Shown here: positions 33,724 to 42,251 of the stretch, piece after piece | How the letters are laid out: each line of letters starts with the position of its first letter | How positions within the stretch are numbered: position 1 is the stretch's first letter | Assembly: GCF_003284925.1 (NCBI RefSeq) | Contig: NZ_QMEX01000002.1 | Coordinates: 108,179 to 172,178, forward strand | Length of the DNA stretch: 64,000 nt | Origin: Mycolicibacter senuensis | GTDB lineage: Bacteria > Actinomycetota > Actinomycetes > Mycobacteriales > Mycobacteriaceae | Direction: 5' to 3' | Program-made: the position numbers and the translations under genes | Notes under the pieces: generated by a model | The model's database searches: none | Told to the model about the DNA's origin: nothing | What the model saw: only the letters and a program-made list of their open reading frames with translations

Positions 33724-34350
33724 TCAGTGGCGGGAACCGAGCCCGGCGAGCAACTGGCTAATCGCCGCGACGCCTTGCTCGCGAGCAGCGGCCGGTTCGC
33801 GGGAATTGGCGATCACCAGGGCGGCCTCATCCACGGCTGCCAGCAGCACGTGCGAGAGAACGATCAGCGGCTGGGCCGGTAGCGCGCCTTCTAGAACTGC
33901 GCGTTCGAGCAGCCCGTGAATAGCGCCCACACCGTAGCGCCCTTCGAGTTCGCGCCAGGTCTGCCAGCCCAGGACCGCGGGGCCGTCGATCAGCACAATG
34001 CGCTGGACCTCGGGTGTGAGCGAGGCGTCGAGGAATCGCAGCAGCCCGGAACGAAGCCGACTCAGCGCATCACCGGATTCCTCCGCACCGGCGGCCGCGG
34101 CGAGCAGATCCTGTTCCACCTGTTCGAACACGGCTTGAAACAGGGCGCGCTTGTCGCCGAAGTGGTGGTACAGCGCACCACGGGTCCCGACGCCGGAGCT
34201 GGCGACGATCTCCTCAGTGGCTGTCTCGAAATACCCCTTCTCCACAAACAGGCGCCGCGCCGCGACGATCAGCGCGGCCCGGGTGGCCTCGGCTCGCACC
34301 GCGCGCGACGTTTTGGCGGCCGGCGCCGATGGCCGTGGACCTCTGGGCAC
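33724..34350 (-). CDS. TetR-family transcriptional regulator
   Basis: A 208-residue TetR protein with an Arg/Lys-rich start and the helix-turn-helix at about 43-85 (TEEIVASSGVGTRGALYHHFGDK). The GALYHHF recognition helix is of the common TetR/AcrR kind. It lies upstream of the hydrolase in the same direction with 219 bp between, where the tandem CATAC operator sits. It probably represses the hydrolase and perhaps itself. I see no copy of the operator in its own short upstream gap (34351-34440). Confidence 0.9.
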   Translation of the reverse strand: MPRGPRPSAPAAKTSRAVRAEATRAALIVAARRLFVEKGYFETATEEIVASSGVGTRGALYHHFGDKRALFQAVFEQVEQDLLAAAAGAEESGDALSRLRSGLLRFLDASLTPEVQRIVLIDGPAVLGWQTWRELEGRYGVGAIHGLLERAVLEGALPAQPLIVLSHVLLAAVDEAALVIANSREPAAAREQGVAAISQLLAGLGSRH

Positions 34351-34440
34351 CGGCTCAGTATATTGCCTACCGTTTGCAGGTGAATGACATTCAGACTGGA
34401 CGTCAAAATCGGCCGAAGCGCCGGTCGCGACGCACCCGGC

Positions 34441-35529
34441 TCACACCGTCGCGTGCACCGGCTCCCAGCCACCGCCTGCGGCGGACCGGTGAGCGGCATC
34501 GATCACGGCGAGGCTGAGCAGGCCGTCCTCGAAGGTCGCCGCTGCGCTCGGCGCACCGTCGAATGCCGGCAGCCAGTCCTGAAGCATCAGCGCCATCGCC
34601 CGGGCGGCATGTCCGGCCAGCCCCTTGGGCAGGTGCTCCGGATGCGCCGGCTCGCGCTCGGCGACGGCCAGCGGGCTCAGCCCCTCAGCTGTGGCCGCGC
34701 CGGCCAGGTAACCGGTGGAGCGCAGATCGCCGTCGCCGATGATGGTGCCGTCGGCGCCGAATAATTCCAGGCGGTAGTGGTCGGCGTGCGCGCCCATCAC
34801 CGACACGCTCAGGATGGCGGTCAACCCGGTTTCCATCCGCATCAACAGTGCGGCGGTGTCGTCGGCGGTGACGTGCAATGTCTCGCCGTCCGGCAGCTCG
34901 CGGCTCGCTTCGCTGGTGCGAACTTCCGCGCAGACGGAGTGCGGGCGGCCCAGCACGCTGCACAGGAAATCGAGGTCGTGCACCAGCATTCCGGCGAGGT
35001 ACCCGCCGCCCTGGTCCCGGTCATACATCCAGCGGGCCTGGAGTGGATGCGTCGGATGCCAGTAGGACGCGCTGCGACTGACCCTGGCCAGGTACTGCTT
35101 ACCCAGGAAACCGGAGCGGACTTTGTCGGCGACGGCCAACCAGTCCGGGTTCCATCGGTTCTCAAAACAACAGGCGGTGGGGCGGTTCGAGGCCCTGGCG
35201 GCGCGCACCATCTCGCGAGCAGCCTCAAGGTCTCCCGCCAGCGGCTTCTCGCAGAGCACCGCCTTGCCGGCGTCCAGCGCGGCCAGCGTCATCTCACGGT
35301 GCAGCATGGTCGGTGTGGCCACCGAAATGACGTCGAGGTCTTCGCGGGTCACGAAGGACCGCCAGTCAGTGCAGGTGTCCTCGATGCCCAGTTTCGCCGC
35401 AACACGGCCCAGCCGCTCGGGCGTGCGGGCGCACAGGGCGACCGGATCGAAGCCATCGGCACCACGGAACCCCGGAACCTGCACGTGCGCACCCCAACCC
35501 ACTCCCACCACACCGACCCGCAGGGTCAT
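34441..35529 (-). CDS. Gfo/Idh/MocA-family oxidoreductase
   Basis: A 362-residue NAD(P)-dependent dehydrogenase. The N-terminal Rossmann domain begins VGVVGVGWGAHVQVPG, the EKPLAGDLEAA motif (near 95-105) holds the conserved Lys, and the C-terminal domain contains a GGGYLAGMLVHDLDF segment (near 173-187) with the conserved Asp/His. Family members oxidise sugars, inositols and other cyclic polyols, or reduce dihydrodiols. AGGAGGTCAG precedes the ATG. Upstream at 35584-35600 is a box like GCTGAC-ATAAAT-GTTAG, loosely similar to the TTCTGAC set. Substrate unknown. Confidence 0.88.
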   Translation of the reverse strand: MTLRVGVVGVGWGAHVQVPGFRGADGFDPVALCARTPERLGRVAAKLGIEDTCTDWRSFVTREDLDVISVATPTMLHREMTLAALDAGKAVLCEKPLAGDLEAAREMVRAARASNRPTACCFENRWNPDWLAVADKVRSGFLGKQYLARVSRSASYWHPTHPLQARWMYDRDQGGGYLAGMLVHDLDFLCSVLGRPHSVCAEVRTSEASRELPDGETLHVTADDTAALLMRMETGLTAILSVSVMGAHADHYRLELFGADGTIIGDGDLRSTGYLAGAATAEGLSPLAVAEREPAHPEHLPKGLAGHAARAMALMLQDWLPAFDGAPSAAATFEDGLLSLAVIDAAHRSAAGGGWEPVHATV

Positions 35530-35660
35530 CTGACCTCCTTGATATTGGCGAATCGACGGCCGAGGTAGCTCCGCGGCCGGCAGCTGACATAAATGTTAGA
35601 TCCCATGACAGGGCCGACCAACAGAACGAAGAAAGCTGTACCGGACATGAGCCGAGAGGC

Positions 35661-36482
35661 TCAGTACTGTGCCATGCCCTGGTCGACCGACAGACGGGTG
35701 GCCGTTACATAACGCGACTCGTCGGAGGCCAGCCAGCACACGGCGGCGGCCACGTCTTCCGGCTCAGCGGCCCACTGCGGCAGAAACGGTGTCCCCATCG
35801 CGTTGAGCGTGGGATTGGTTTCGATCGCGGCGAACAGTGCAGCGATCATCTCGCCACCGCCCATCGGGGTGTTGACCGGGCCGGGATGCACGCTGTTGAC
35901 CCTGATGTCGTGCTTGCCCAGCTCCGCGGCGAAGGCCCGGGCCATGCCCGTCACCGCGTGCTTACTGGCGGTGTAGTGCACCATGTACGGTTGCACCTTC
36001 ACCCCCGCGTAGGAACTGATCAGGATGATCGAACCGCCGCGTCCGCCGTCGATGATCCGCTGCGCGCCGGCCATCACCGTGTTCCAGGTGCCTGTCACGT
36101 TCACATCGATGATGTCGCGGAACGACTCCGGGGTGATCTCGTTCCACGGCGCCGGGATACAGATACCGGCGTTGGCGACAATGACGTCCAGTCGTCCGTA
36201 TGCCTCGACTCCCTTGTCGACAGCGACTCGCAGCGCGTCCAGATCGCGGGTGTCCGCGGCGACAGTGGTGATTCGGCCCCCTGCGGCTCGCACGGCCCGC
36301 ACGGTCTCCGCCAGGTCCTCGGGTGTGGCGGACGGGTAGCGTACCGAATCGGGCAACGGGCCGGCCAGGTCGACGGCGATGATATCGGCGCCTTCCTCGG
36401 CCATCCGCACTGCGTGGGCACGGCCCTGCCCCCGCGCTGCCCCGGTGATAAACGCCGCCTTCCCCGCCAGCCGACCCGTCAT
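35661..36482 (-). CDS. Mycofactocin-coupled SDR family oxidoreductase
   Basis: A 273-residue SDR with TGAARGQG (13-20), the insert after VDLAG (about 38-52, with YPSATPEDLAET) that marks the mycofactocin group, VANAGIC near 107-113, and YTASK as catalytic pair. Its ATG overlaps the stop of the beta-hydroxyacid dehydrogenase gene by 4 bp. It likely oxidises a secondary alcohol and hands the electrons to mycofactocin. Confidence 0.88.
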   Translation of the reverse strand: MTGRLAGKAAFITGAARGQGRAHAVRMAEEGADIIAVDLAGPLPDSVRYPSATPEDLAETVRAVRAAGGRITTVAADTRDLDALRVAVDKGVEAYGRLDVIVANAGICIPAPWNEITPESFRDIIDVNVTGTWNTVMAGAQRIIDGGRGGSIILISSYAGVKVQPYMVHYTASKHAVTGMARAFAAELGKHDIRVNSVHPGPVNTPMGGGEMIAALFAAIETNPTLNAMGTPFLPQWAAEPEDVAAAVCWLASDESRYVTATRLSVDQGMAQY

Positions 36483-37324
36483 CGCGATGTCCCGCCGGTT
36501 GCCGGATCACCGCCGTCGTCCAGGGCAAGCGCGCCCGTCCGCACCACGGTGCCCAGCAGGCCCAGATCAACGTGGGCCTCGGCGGCGGCCTGCTTGCAGG
36601 CAGCGATGTCCTTGCGCAGGAACGGTCCCGCCCGTTCGGCGAACCGGTCTATCCCACCGATACGTTCGGCATGTGAGGCGGCACCGCTTCGGGCGCTGCA
36701 CACCTGAAGCGCCGACAACAACGCACCCGGATCCACTCCCAGGTCATCGCCTAATTGCGTTGCCGCGGCGAGCAGCTGGGCGTTGGCAGCGAACAGCAGA
36801 TTGTTGATGAGCTTGATGGCCAACGCACTGCCCAGGTCGCCGGTGGCGACGACCGGATCTGCGTAGGCGGCCAGCACCGGCGTCACCGTCGCGACGGCAT
36901 CGTCCGGGCCACCGACCAGCACGGTCAATGTGCCCGCGGCGATGTTCTCCGCAGTGCCGCTGACCGGTGCGTCCAGGATGACCGGTGCCGCAGCCGAACT
37001 GTCCCGCAACGCCTCCAGGGTGGATACGGTGCCGGTGGTGTGGGAGACGAAGACCGAACCGGATTTCGCATTGGCGATGAACCCGTCGGGGCCCAGCCCG
37101 GTTTCCCGCAGCTGCTCGTCGGAGAACAAACACGAGATCAGAATGTCGCTCTCCGATGCCAACTCGGCCACCGATCCCGCCGATGCGGCACCGCCGGCCG
37201 TCAGCCGGTCCCGGACCTCGGGGCGGCGGCTGTAGGCCAGTACGTGGTGTCCGGCTCCCAGCAATCGCATGACCATCGGCTCCCCGAGCTGGCCCGCTCC
37301 GATGAATCCGATTGTCTTGGTCAC
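36479..37324 (-). CDS. Beta-hydroxyacid dehydrogenase (3-hydroxyisobutyrate dehydrogenase-like)
   Basis: A 281-residue two-domain NAD(P) enzyme. GFIGAGQLGEPMVMRLLG (5-22) is the dinucleotide fold, DAPVSGTAENIAAGTLTV (near 120-137) the substrate loop, and KLINNLLFAANAQ (near 171) holds the catalytic Lys. The gene is coupled to the SDR by a 4-bp overlap. The 278 bp upstream contain an imperfect hairpin CGATCCGC-TAA-GCGGGATCG (near 37379-37398) and a likely promoter, no gene. It probably oxidises a short 3-hydroxy acid. Confidence 0.9.
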   Translation of the reverse strand: MTKTIGFIGAGQLGEPMVMRLLGAGHHVLAYSRRPEVRDRLTAGGAASAGSVAELASESDILISCLFSDEQLRETGLGPDGFIANAKSGSVFVSHTTGTVSTLEALRDSSAAAPVILDAPVSGTAENIAAGTLTVLVGGPDDAVATVTPVLAAYADPVVATGDLGSALAIKLINNLLFAANAQLLAAATQLGDDLGVDPGALLSALQVCSARSGAASHAERIGGIDRFAERAGPFLRKDIAACKQAAAEAHVDLGLLGTVVRTGALALDDGGDPATGGTSR

Positions 37325-37602
37325 TGTCTTCTCCTAAGCATGGACGGCTGGGACTTGCACCACCGTGGGGAGCCAGCTCGCGATCCGCTAAGCGGGATCG
37401 ACTCTAACCTAGTTACCTATGATGACGTCAGGCTTCGCCAAATCCGCCGGGACGCCCCCTGTCGCCGGCACCCGGGACGATGAGTCCCGCGCCCCGATGG
37501 ACGCGCACGCCTGGGTGGCGACACGACACAACGCCATGGTGGCGGCGCCGCCGAGTCAGCGGCCCTGCGTCGTCCAGTCCGAATGCAGGCCGAAGACAGC
37601 CG

Positions 37603-38046
37603 TCACGCTCCCGCAAGGACACGGCAGAATTCCATCTTGTTGCCGTCGGGGTCGTAGAACCAGAGGAATTCCGCATTCCGGCTGCCGCGCACCCCGTGCG
37701 AGTCGACCGGGAAGCCGTCGACGACTTCGCGGTCTCTGAAATGGGCACCGCGACTTTCAAGTTCGCGACGCAGGCCGGCCAGGGACTGACGGGTCATGAA
37801 GACCAGCACCGGCGGGTGGTGCCGATGCCCGCAGTCCTCGTCGCCGAGATCGGTCTCGCTGAGAAAAACCTTCATCCCGGCGAGAACGAACGTGGCGAAA
37901 GACGTGCTGACACCTTCCCGGCTGGTGTCCGTACCACGGTGAACAGGTCCCGCACCGAACACTGCGGTGTACCAGCTGATAGCGGCGCCGAGATCACTCA
38001 CGTGGACGGTGATCGAGGCACTTACGCGGTCTAGAACATCCAGCAC
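37603..38046 (-). CDS. Glyoxalase/VOC-fold protein
   Basis: A 147-residue vicinal-oxygen-chelate protein with two beta-alpha-beta-beta-beta units. A His in ITVHVSD (about 14) and Glu in NKMEF (about 139) are possible metal ligands. WYTAVFG and FYDPDGN are family landmarks. It ends two bases before the aldehyde dehydrogenase stop region is passed and reads in the same direction, so it is co-transcribed. Members include lyases, epimerases and extradiol dioxygenases; this short form is usually unassigned. Confidence 0.83.
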   Translation of the reverse strand: MLDVLDRVSASITVHVSDLGAAISWYTAVFGAGPVHRGTDTSREGVSTSFATFVLAGMKVFLSETDLGDEDCGHRHHPPVLVFMTRQSLAGLRRELESRGAHFRDREVVDGFPVDSHGVRGSRNAEFLWFYDPDGNKMEFCRVLAGA

Positions 38047-38048
38047 GT

Positions 38049-39470
38049 CTAGGCCATGCTCACGGTCTTGATCTGGAGGAACTCCTCGAGCCCCTGCCGT
38101 CCGCCTTCCTTGCCCATGCCGCTGATCCCGACCCCGCCGAACGGGCGGGTGGCCCCGAGGTTGGCGGCGCCGTTGATCAGCACCTCTCCGGTCTCCAGTT
38201 CCTCGGCGACCCGGTGGGCACGGCGCAGATCGGTGGTGAAGACATATCCCGACAGTCCGTAGGGCGTGCTGTTGGCGATGTCAATGGCCTGATCGTCGCC
38301 GTCGAACGGGATGATCGCCAGCACCGGTCCGAAGACTTCGTTCTGCGCCAGTTCCGAGGACGGGTCGACGTCGGCGAAAACGGTGGGCTGCAAGTAGAAT
38401 CCGTCCGACAGATCACCGCCGATGCGCTGGCCACCGGTGATCAGCCGCGCACCGTCGAGCTGGGCTCGCTCGATCATCCCGGTGATCCGGTCGAGGGCCT
38501 GCCGGTTGACGACCGGCCCGGAGACGGTTTCTGGCTCAAAGGGATTGCCCACCTTCAAGAACCCGGCGATGGTCCGCACCCGCTCGATGACCTCGTCGTA
38601 CACCGGCCGCTCGACGATCATCCGGGTTGGCAGCGCACAACCCTGGCCGCTGAGCACCCCGACCGAGAACATCGTCCCGACACCGCAGGCGTTGTCGAGA
38701 TCCGCGTCGGCGAACACGAGGTTGCCGGATTTGCCACCAAGCTCCATCACCGCGGGCTTGATCAGATCCGCACACGAACGCAGGATCTTGCGGGCCGTGG
38801 CGGGCCCACCGGTGAAACTGACCTTCTTCACCAGCGGATGCTCCACCAGGGCCGCACCGGCCTCCGGGCCACCGGTTGCCACATTGATGACGCCGTCGGG
38901 AATCCCGGCCTCGGCAGCCAGGTCGACGAACAACCCCGCCGTGAACGGGGTCAGCTCGGACGGCTTGATCACGACGGTGTTGCCGGCCGCCAGGGCGGCC
39001 GGCACCTTCATCGCCAACGAGATCAGCGGCCCGTTCCAGGTGATGATGGCACCGATCACCCCCCACGGCTGAGCCAGCGTGTAGCTGAACTCGCCGTCGG
39101 TGCGCAGGGACGCGGTGACCTCGCTGCTGATCTTGTCCGCCCAACCCGCGTAGTACCGAGTCCATTCCACGGCGACCGTAGTCATCGCCGACGTGGCGCC
39201 GACGGGCGTGCCGTTATCCATTGCGCCGAGCTGCGCGAAGTCGGCTGCATGATCCTCGATGAGGTCGGCCAGTCGCGTCAGCATCCGGCGCCGGTCCGCG
39301 GGCCGAGTACGTCGCCATTCCAGATAGGCGGCGTGGGCCGCCTGCACGGCCCGGTCGATCTCCGCTGGCCCGGCGAGCGGAACATCAGCATCCGGCCGAC
39401 CGGTGGCGGGATCGACGTGCCGGTACACACCGCAGGATCCGGTGGTAAGACGTTCGGCGCCGATACGCAA
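38049..39470 (-). CDS. Aldehyde dehydrogenase, 5' end probably frameshifted
   Basis: About 473 residues: ITWNGPL (NAD site) near 143-149, MELGGKSGN near 244-252, the nucleophile Cys in GQGCALPTR near 283 and a complete C-terminus. In the open frame only a TTG at 39470 can start it, without a ribosome site. In another frame an ATG at 39513, behind GGGAGAGG, reads MTSATVDIER; dropping one C from the CCC run at 39482-39484 joins it to LAVELRIGAERL. So either the gene carries a 1-bp insertion, or the sequence does. It lies between the VOC gene and the SDR gene in one leftward operon. Confidence 0.82.
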   Translation of the reverse strand: MRIGAERLTTGSCGVYRHVDPATGRPDADVPLAGPAEIDRAVQAAHAAYLEWRRTRPADRRRMLTRLADLIEDHAADFAQLGAMDNGTPVGATSAMTTVAVEWTRYYAGWADKISSEVTASLRTDGEFSYTLAQPWGVIGAIITWNGPLISLAMKVPAALAAGNTVVIKPSELTPFTAGLFVDLAAEAGIPDGVINVATGGPEAGAALVEHPLVKKVSFTGGPATARKILRSCADLIKPAVMELGGKSGNLVFADADLDNACGVGTMFSVGVLSGQGCALPTRMIVERPVYDEVIERVRTIAGFLKVGNPFEPETVSGPVVNRQALDRITGMIERAQLDGARLITGGQRIGGDLSDGFYLQPTVFADVDPSSELAQNEVFGPVLAIIPFDGDDQAIDIANSTPYGLSGYVFTTDLRRAHRVAEELETGEVLINGAANLGATRPFGGVGISGMGKEGGRQGLEEFLQIKTVSMA

Positions 39471-39534
39471 TTCGACTGCTAGGGCGCTCGATGTCGACTG
39501 TTGCGCTGGTCATCGTCGTAACCTCTCCCGGCCG

Positions 39535-40350
39535 TTACCGCACCGCGAAGCCGGCATCGAGCGGCCAGGCGGTGCCGGTGATGAATTTCGCTTCGTCGGA
39601 GACCAGGAAGGCCACCGCGCCGGCGATGTCTTCGGGCATCAGAATCGGGATGGGCAGCGCGTTCTGCATCGCGCTGACGGCGGTGTCGCCCGCTTCGAAC
39701 AGCTTGCCCATGGTCTCGTTCATCACCATGCCGGTCGCCACCCCGGTGGGATGGATGGTGTTGACGCGAATGGAGTACTGGGCCAGTTCGTTGGCCCACA
39801 CCTGCATCAGCCCGACCAGACCGCGTTTGGACGCGGTGTAGGCCTGCCCGCCCGCCCGGTCGGTTCCGGTGCCCTTGAGGCCCGCGCTGGAACTTGTGAT
39901 GACGATCGATCCGCCGCGGCCACCGTCGATCAGTGCGGGGGTCACGGCTTCGACGGTATTCCACACGCCGATCAGGTTGACATCGATGATGTCGCGGAAC
40001 GTCTGCCGACGGTCCCCATCTGGGCTCAGCCGCACGACCCCGGCGTTGGCGATGACGATGTCGAGGCGACCGAACTCTGCGAGCCCGTCGGCAACGACCT
40101 GCTCGACCGCATCGGCGTCGCGCACGTCGGCCTGGCGCGCGACGATACGCCTGCCTTCTTTCTCGACGAGCTTCACGGTCTCGTCGAGATCTTCCGGACG
40201 CGCGTTCGGATAGTCGATGGAATCGATGTCGCGGCAGATGTCCAGCGCGATGATGTCCGCGCCGTCGGCGGCCAGTCTGACCGCGTGCGCGCGACCCTGA
40301 CCGCGGGCGGCGCCGGTGATAAAGACGACCTTGCCGTCGAGCTTCGACAT
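39535..40350 (-). CDS. Mycofactocin-coupled SDR family oxidoreductase
   Basis: A 271-residue SDR: TGAARGQG (11-18), the mycofactocin-type insert after LDIC with YPNARPEDLDET (about 44-55), IANAGVV near 102-108 and YTASK as catalytic pair. I chose ATG 40350 (MSKLDGKVVF); the frame upstream to 40509 belongs to the small cysteine-containing gene. It starts 6 bp after that gene's stop. Probable role: oxidation of a hydroxylated intermediate with electron transfer to mycofactocin. Confidence 0.89.
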   Translation of the reverse strand: MSKLDGKVVFITGAARGQGRAHAVRLAADGADIIALDICRDIDSIDYPNARPEDLDETVKLVEKEGRRIVARQADVRDADAVEQVVADGLAEFGRLDIVIANAGVVRLSPDGDRRQTFRDIIDVNLIGVWNTVEAVTPALIDGGRGGSIVITSSSAGLKGTGTDRAGGQAYTASKRGLVGLMQVWANELAQYSIRVNTIHPTGVATGMVMNETMGKLFEAGDTAVSAMQNALPIPILMPEDIAGAVAFLVSDEAKFITGTAWPLDAGFAVR

Positions 40351-40355
40351 TTGGT

Positions 40356-40580
40356 TCAGCTTCCTGTCGTGTGACCGGTCAGACTGGCGGTGTGAATTCG
40401 GGCTTGGCGCAGGCCTTCCTGCGGGTCGTCGACTTCGATGTCCCAGTTGTCGCAGGAGCACGTACACCGATAGTGGCCGTTCTCCGGCAGGATCGCCTGC
40501 CCGTCGCACGACCCGCCGGTGTTGGCGACGCCGGCAAAGAATTCCAACGGCTTCTCATGCAGTGCACTGTCATCGGACAC
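40356..40580 (-). CDS. Small cysteine-containing protein between DUF35 and SDR genes
   Basis: A 74-residue acidic protein with one Cys in GGSCDGQ (near 25) and a C-x-C-x-C cluster in YRCTCSCDNWDIEVDD (near 38-53). The spacing suggests a metal or redox site. No family name comes to mind. I chose GTG 40580 because AGGAG lies eight bases upstream; a GTG at 40589 is too close to that site. It sits between the DUF35 stop (12 bp upstream) and the SDR start (6 bp downstream), so it is co-translated with pathway enzymes. Confidence 0.7.
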   Translation of the reverse strand: MSDDSALHEKPLEFFAGVANTGGSCDGQAILPENGHYRCTCSCDNWDIEVDDPQEGLRQARIHTASLTGHTTGS

Positions 40581-40592
40581 GTCGCACACTCC

Positions 40593-41039
40593 TCATGCGG
40601 TCGCAGGTTCGGCACGAAAGATCGGCAGCATCCAGCCGTCGGAGATCGAGGCGAAGTCGACCCGCAGTCGCATGCCGATCGACACCTCTTCGGGGGCAAT
40701 GTCAACGACGTTGGACACCAGCCGCGCGCCCGGCGCGTCGGGCAGATCCACCACCGCCGCCACCAAGGTCAGATCGGGCATCCCGGGAAATCCGTGCACC
40801 ACCGCGAAGCTGTACACCGTTGCCTTACCGGAGAGATCGATCCAATTCACGACCTTTGACCGGCACTGGGGGCAGAACGGTGTGGGCGGCAGACGGAAGG
40901 TGCCGCAATCGCCGCACTGCGGAGCCACCAAACGTCTCTGCTTGGCGGCAGCCCAGAAGGGCTCGGTGTCCTTGTTCACCGCAATCCGGACGTGTTCGCC
41001 GGGAATTGTGGTCGCCAACGTGGCGGTCGGAGTGTTCAC
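40593..41039 (-). CDS. DUF35 OB-fold/zinc-ribbon protein, second set
   Basis: A 148-residue DUF35 protein. The zinc ribbon is CGDC (42-45) and CPQC (56-59); the OB-fold follows, with VVDLPDAPGARLVSNVV near 98-114. Its GTG overlaps the stop of the thiolase-like gene (GTGA), so the pair is made together. As with the pair at 2.0-3.6 kb, it should form the acyl-CoA-binding partner of the thiolase-like subunit. Confidence 0.88.
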   Translation of the reverse strand: MNTPTATLATTIPGEHVRIAVNKDTEPFWAAAKQRRLVAPQCGDCGTFRLPPTPFCPQCRSKVVNWIDLSGKATVYSFAVVHGFPGMPDLTLVAAVVDLPDAPGARLVSNVVDIAPEEVSIGMRLRVDFASISDGWMLPIFRAEPATA

Positions 41040-42244
41040 GCCGCCCTCCCCAGGATCAGTCCGCTGACCGGAATGCTGGCGGGGCCGCCGGTGACCAGCG
41101 CCAGTTCGGCGTCGGCGACCTGGTTGATCGCCGTCCCGCGCATTTGCTCGACGCCTTCCATGATGTGGGTCATGCCGATGATGTAGGCCTCCGAGAGTTG
41201 ACCGCCGTGGGTGTTGACCGGAATGGACCCACCGTCGTAGCGGATGGCACCGCTTTCCACGAACGCCCCACCTTCTCCTTTGGCGCAGAAACCGTAGTCC
41301 TCCAGCTGCATCAGCACCATCGGCGTGAAGTGGTCGTACAGCAGGGCCACGTCGATGTCTGCGGCGCTGATGCCGGCCTGCCGGTAGAGCCGGTCGGCGA
41401 TGGGCTTATTACCTGACGACGCAAAATATTCGTCCGGCATACCCATCCAGGCGAACGCCCTGCCCCAGTCTTTGACGCCGCCATGCGCCGCGGCCACCAC
41501 CGGCACCGCCGGCTGCCGAAGATCCTTGGCGCGATCGGCGCTCGTGGTGATCACCGCCACCGCCCCATCCGTCTCCTGACAGAAGTCGTAGAGGCACAAC
41601 GGTTCGGCGATCATCCGCGCCGCGAAGTAGTCCTCCAGTGTCAACGGTTCGGGGTGCATCGCCTTGGGCCGGTTGGCCGCGTTGACCCGGGTGGACAGCG
41701 CGATTTCCGCGAACGCCTCACGCCGCGTCCCGTAGAGGTGCATGTGACGGCGTGCCAGCACAGACATCAGCTGGCCCGGCCCGAACAGGCCGGACGGTTG
41801 CAGGAACGAATTGATCGGGTCCGGTTCCATCGCCGAGAACACCGACCCCAGCCGCTGCTTGGACTGCTGCAACGCCATCACGGTCACCACCACCGAGGCA
41901 TCGCCGGCCACAATGGCCGCGCGCGCCAAACCGATCGCACCGGCCGAGCCCCCGCCCCCGGAGGTCAGCGCCGCGGTAAAACGCACTTCCGGAATCCCCA
42001 GGGTTTCCATGAAGTCCGCGGTGTCCATCTTCTCGGTGTAACCCGCGCTGGCACCCGAGTAGTAGGCGAAGCCGTCGATGTCGGTGACCGGCAGGCCGGC
42101 GTCCTCGCACGCCGCCAGAATGGCCTCGCCCGCAAGCTCGGTGATGCTCTTGGGCAGCGAGTCACCGCGCTTGTAGTACGGCGTCGCACCGATACCGACG
42201 ATCGCGACGTCGCGCAAGCCAGAATGCGCCGAAGTTGTAGTCAC
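41036..42244 (-). CDS. Thiolase-like protein (SCP-x/Ltp type), second set
   Basis: A 402-residue thiolase-superfamily protein starting at GTG 42244, 7 bp after the amidohydrolase stop. The nucleophile region reads TSGGGGSAGA (about 84-93), with no Cys. The HGG motif is kept in NTHGGQLSEAY (about 343-353), and LLYDHFTPM holds the conserved YD-F segment. With the coupled DUF35 gene it resembles Ltp2-like retro-aldolases or non-thiolytic lipid-transfer thiolases. It differs from the first set, which lacks the His too, so the two sets are probably not redundant. Confidence 0.85.
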   Translation of the reverse strand: MTTTSAHSGLRDVAIVGIGATPYYKRGDSLPKSITELAGEAILAACEDAGLPVTDIDGFAYYSGASAGYTEKMDTADFMETLGIPEVRFTAALTSGGGGSAGAIGLARAAIVAGDASVVVTVMALQQSKQRLGSVFSAMEPDPINSFLQPSGLFGPGQLMSVLARRHMHLYGTRREAFAEIALSTRVNAANRPKAMHPEPLTLEDYFAARMIAEPLCLYDFCQETDGAVAVITTSADRAKDLRQPAVPVVAAAHGGVKDWGRAFAWMGMPDEYFASSGNKPIADRLYRQAGISAADIDVALLYDHFTPMVLMQLEDYGFCAKGEGGAFVESGAIRYDGGSIPVNTHGGQLSEAYIIGMTHIMEGVEQMRGTAINQVADAELALVTGGPASIPVSGLILGRAA

Positions 42245-42251
42245 GCGCGGC

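Noticed and set aside
32791..33882. An open frame running over the hydrolase, the operator region and the TetR end on the plus strand
   Set aside because: It crosses a clear tandem operator and has no family features.
38214..39482. A 422-codon open frame antisense to the aldehyde dehydrogenase
   Set aside because: Low-complexity composition and no motifs; the sense strand is a full aldehyde dehydrogenase.
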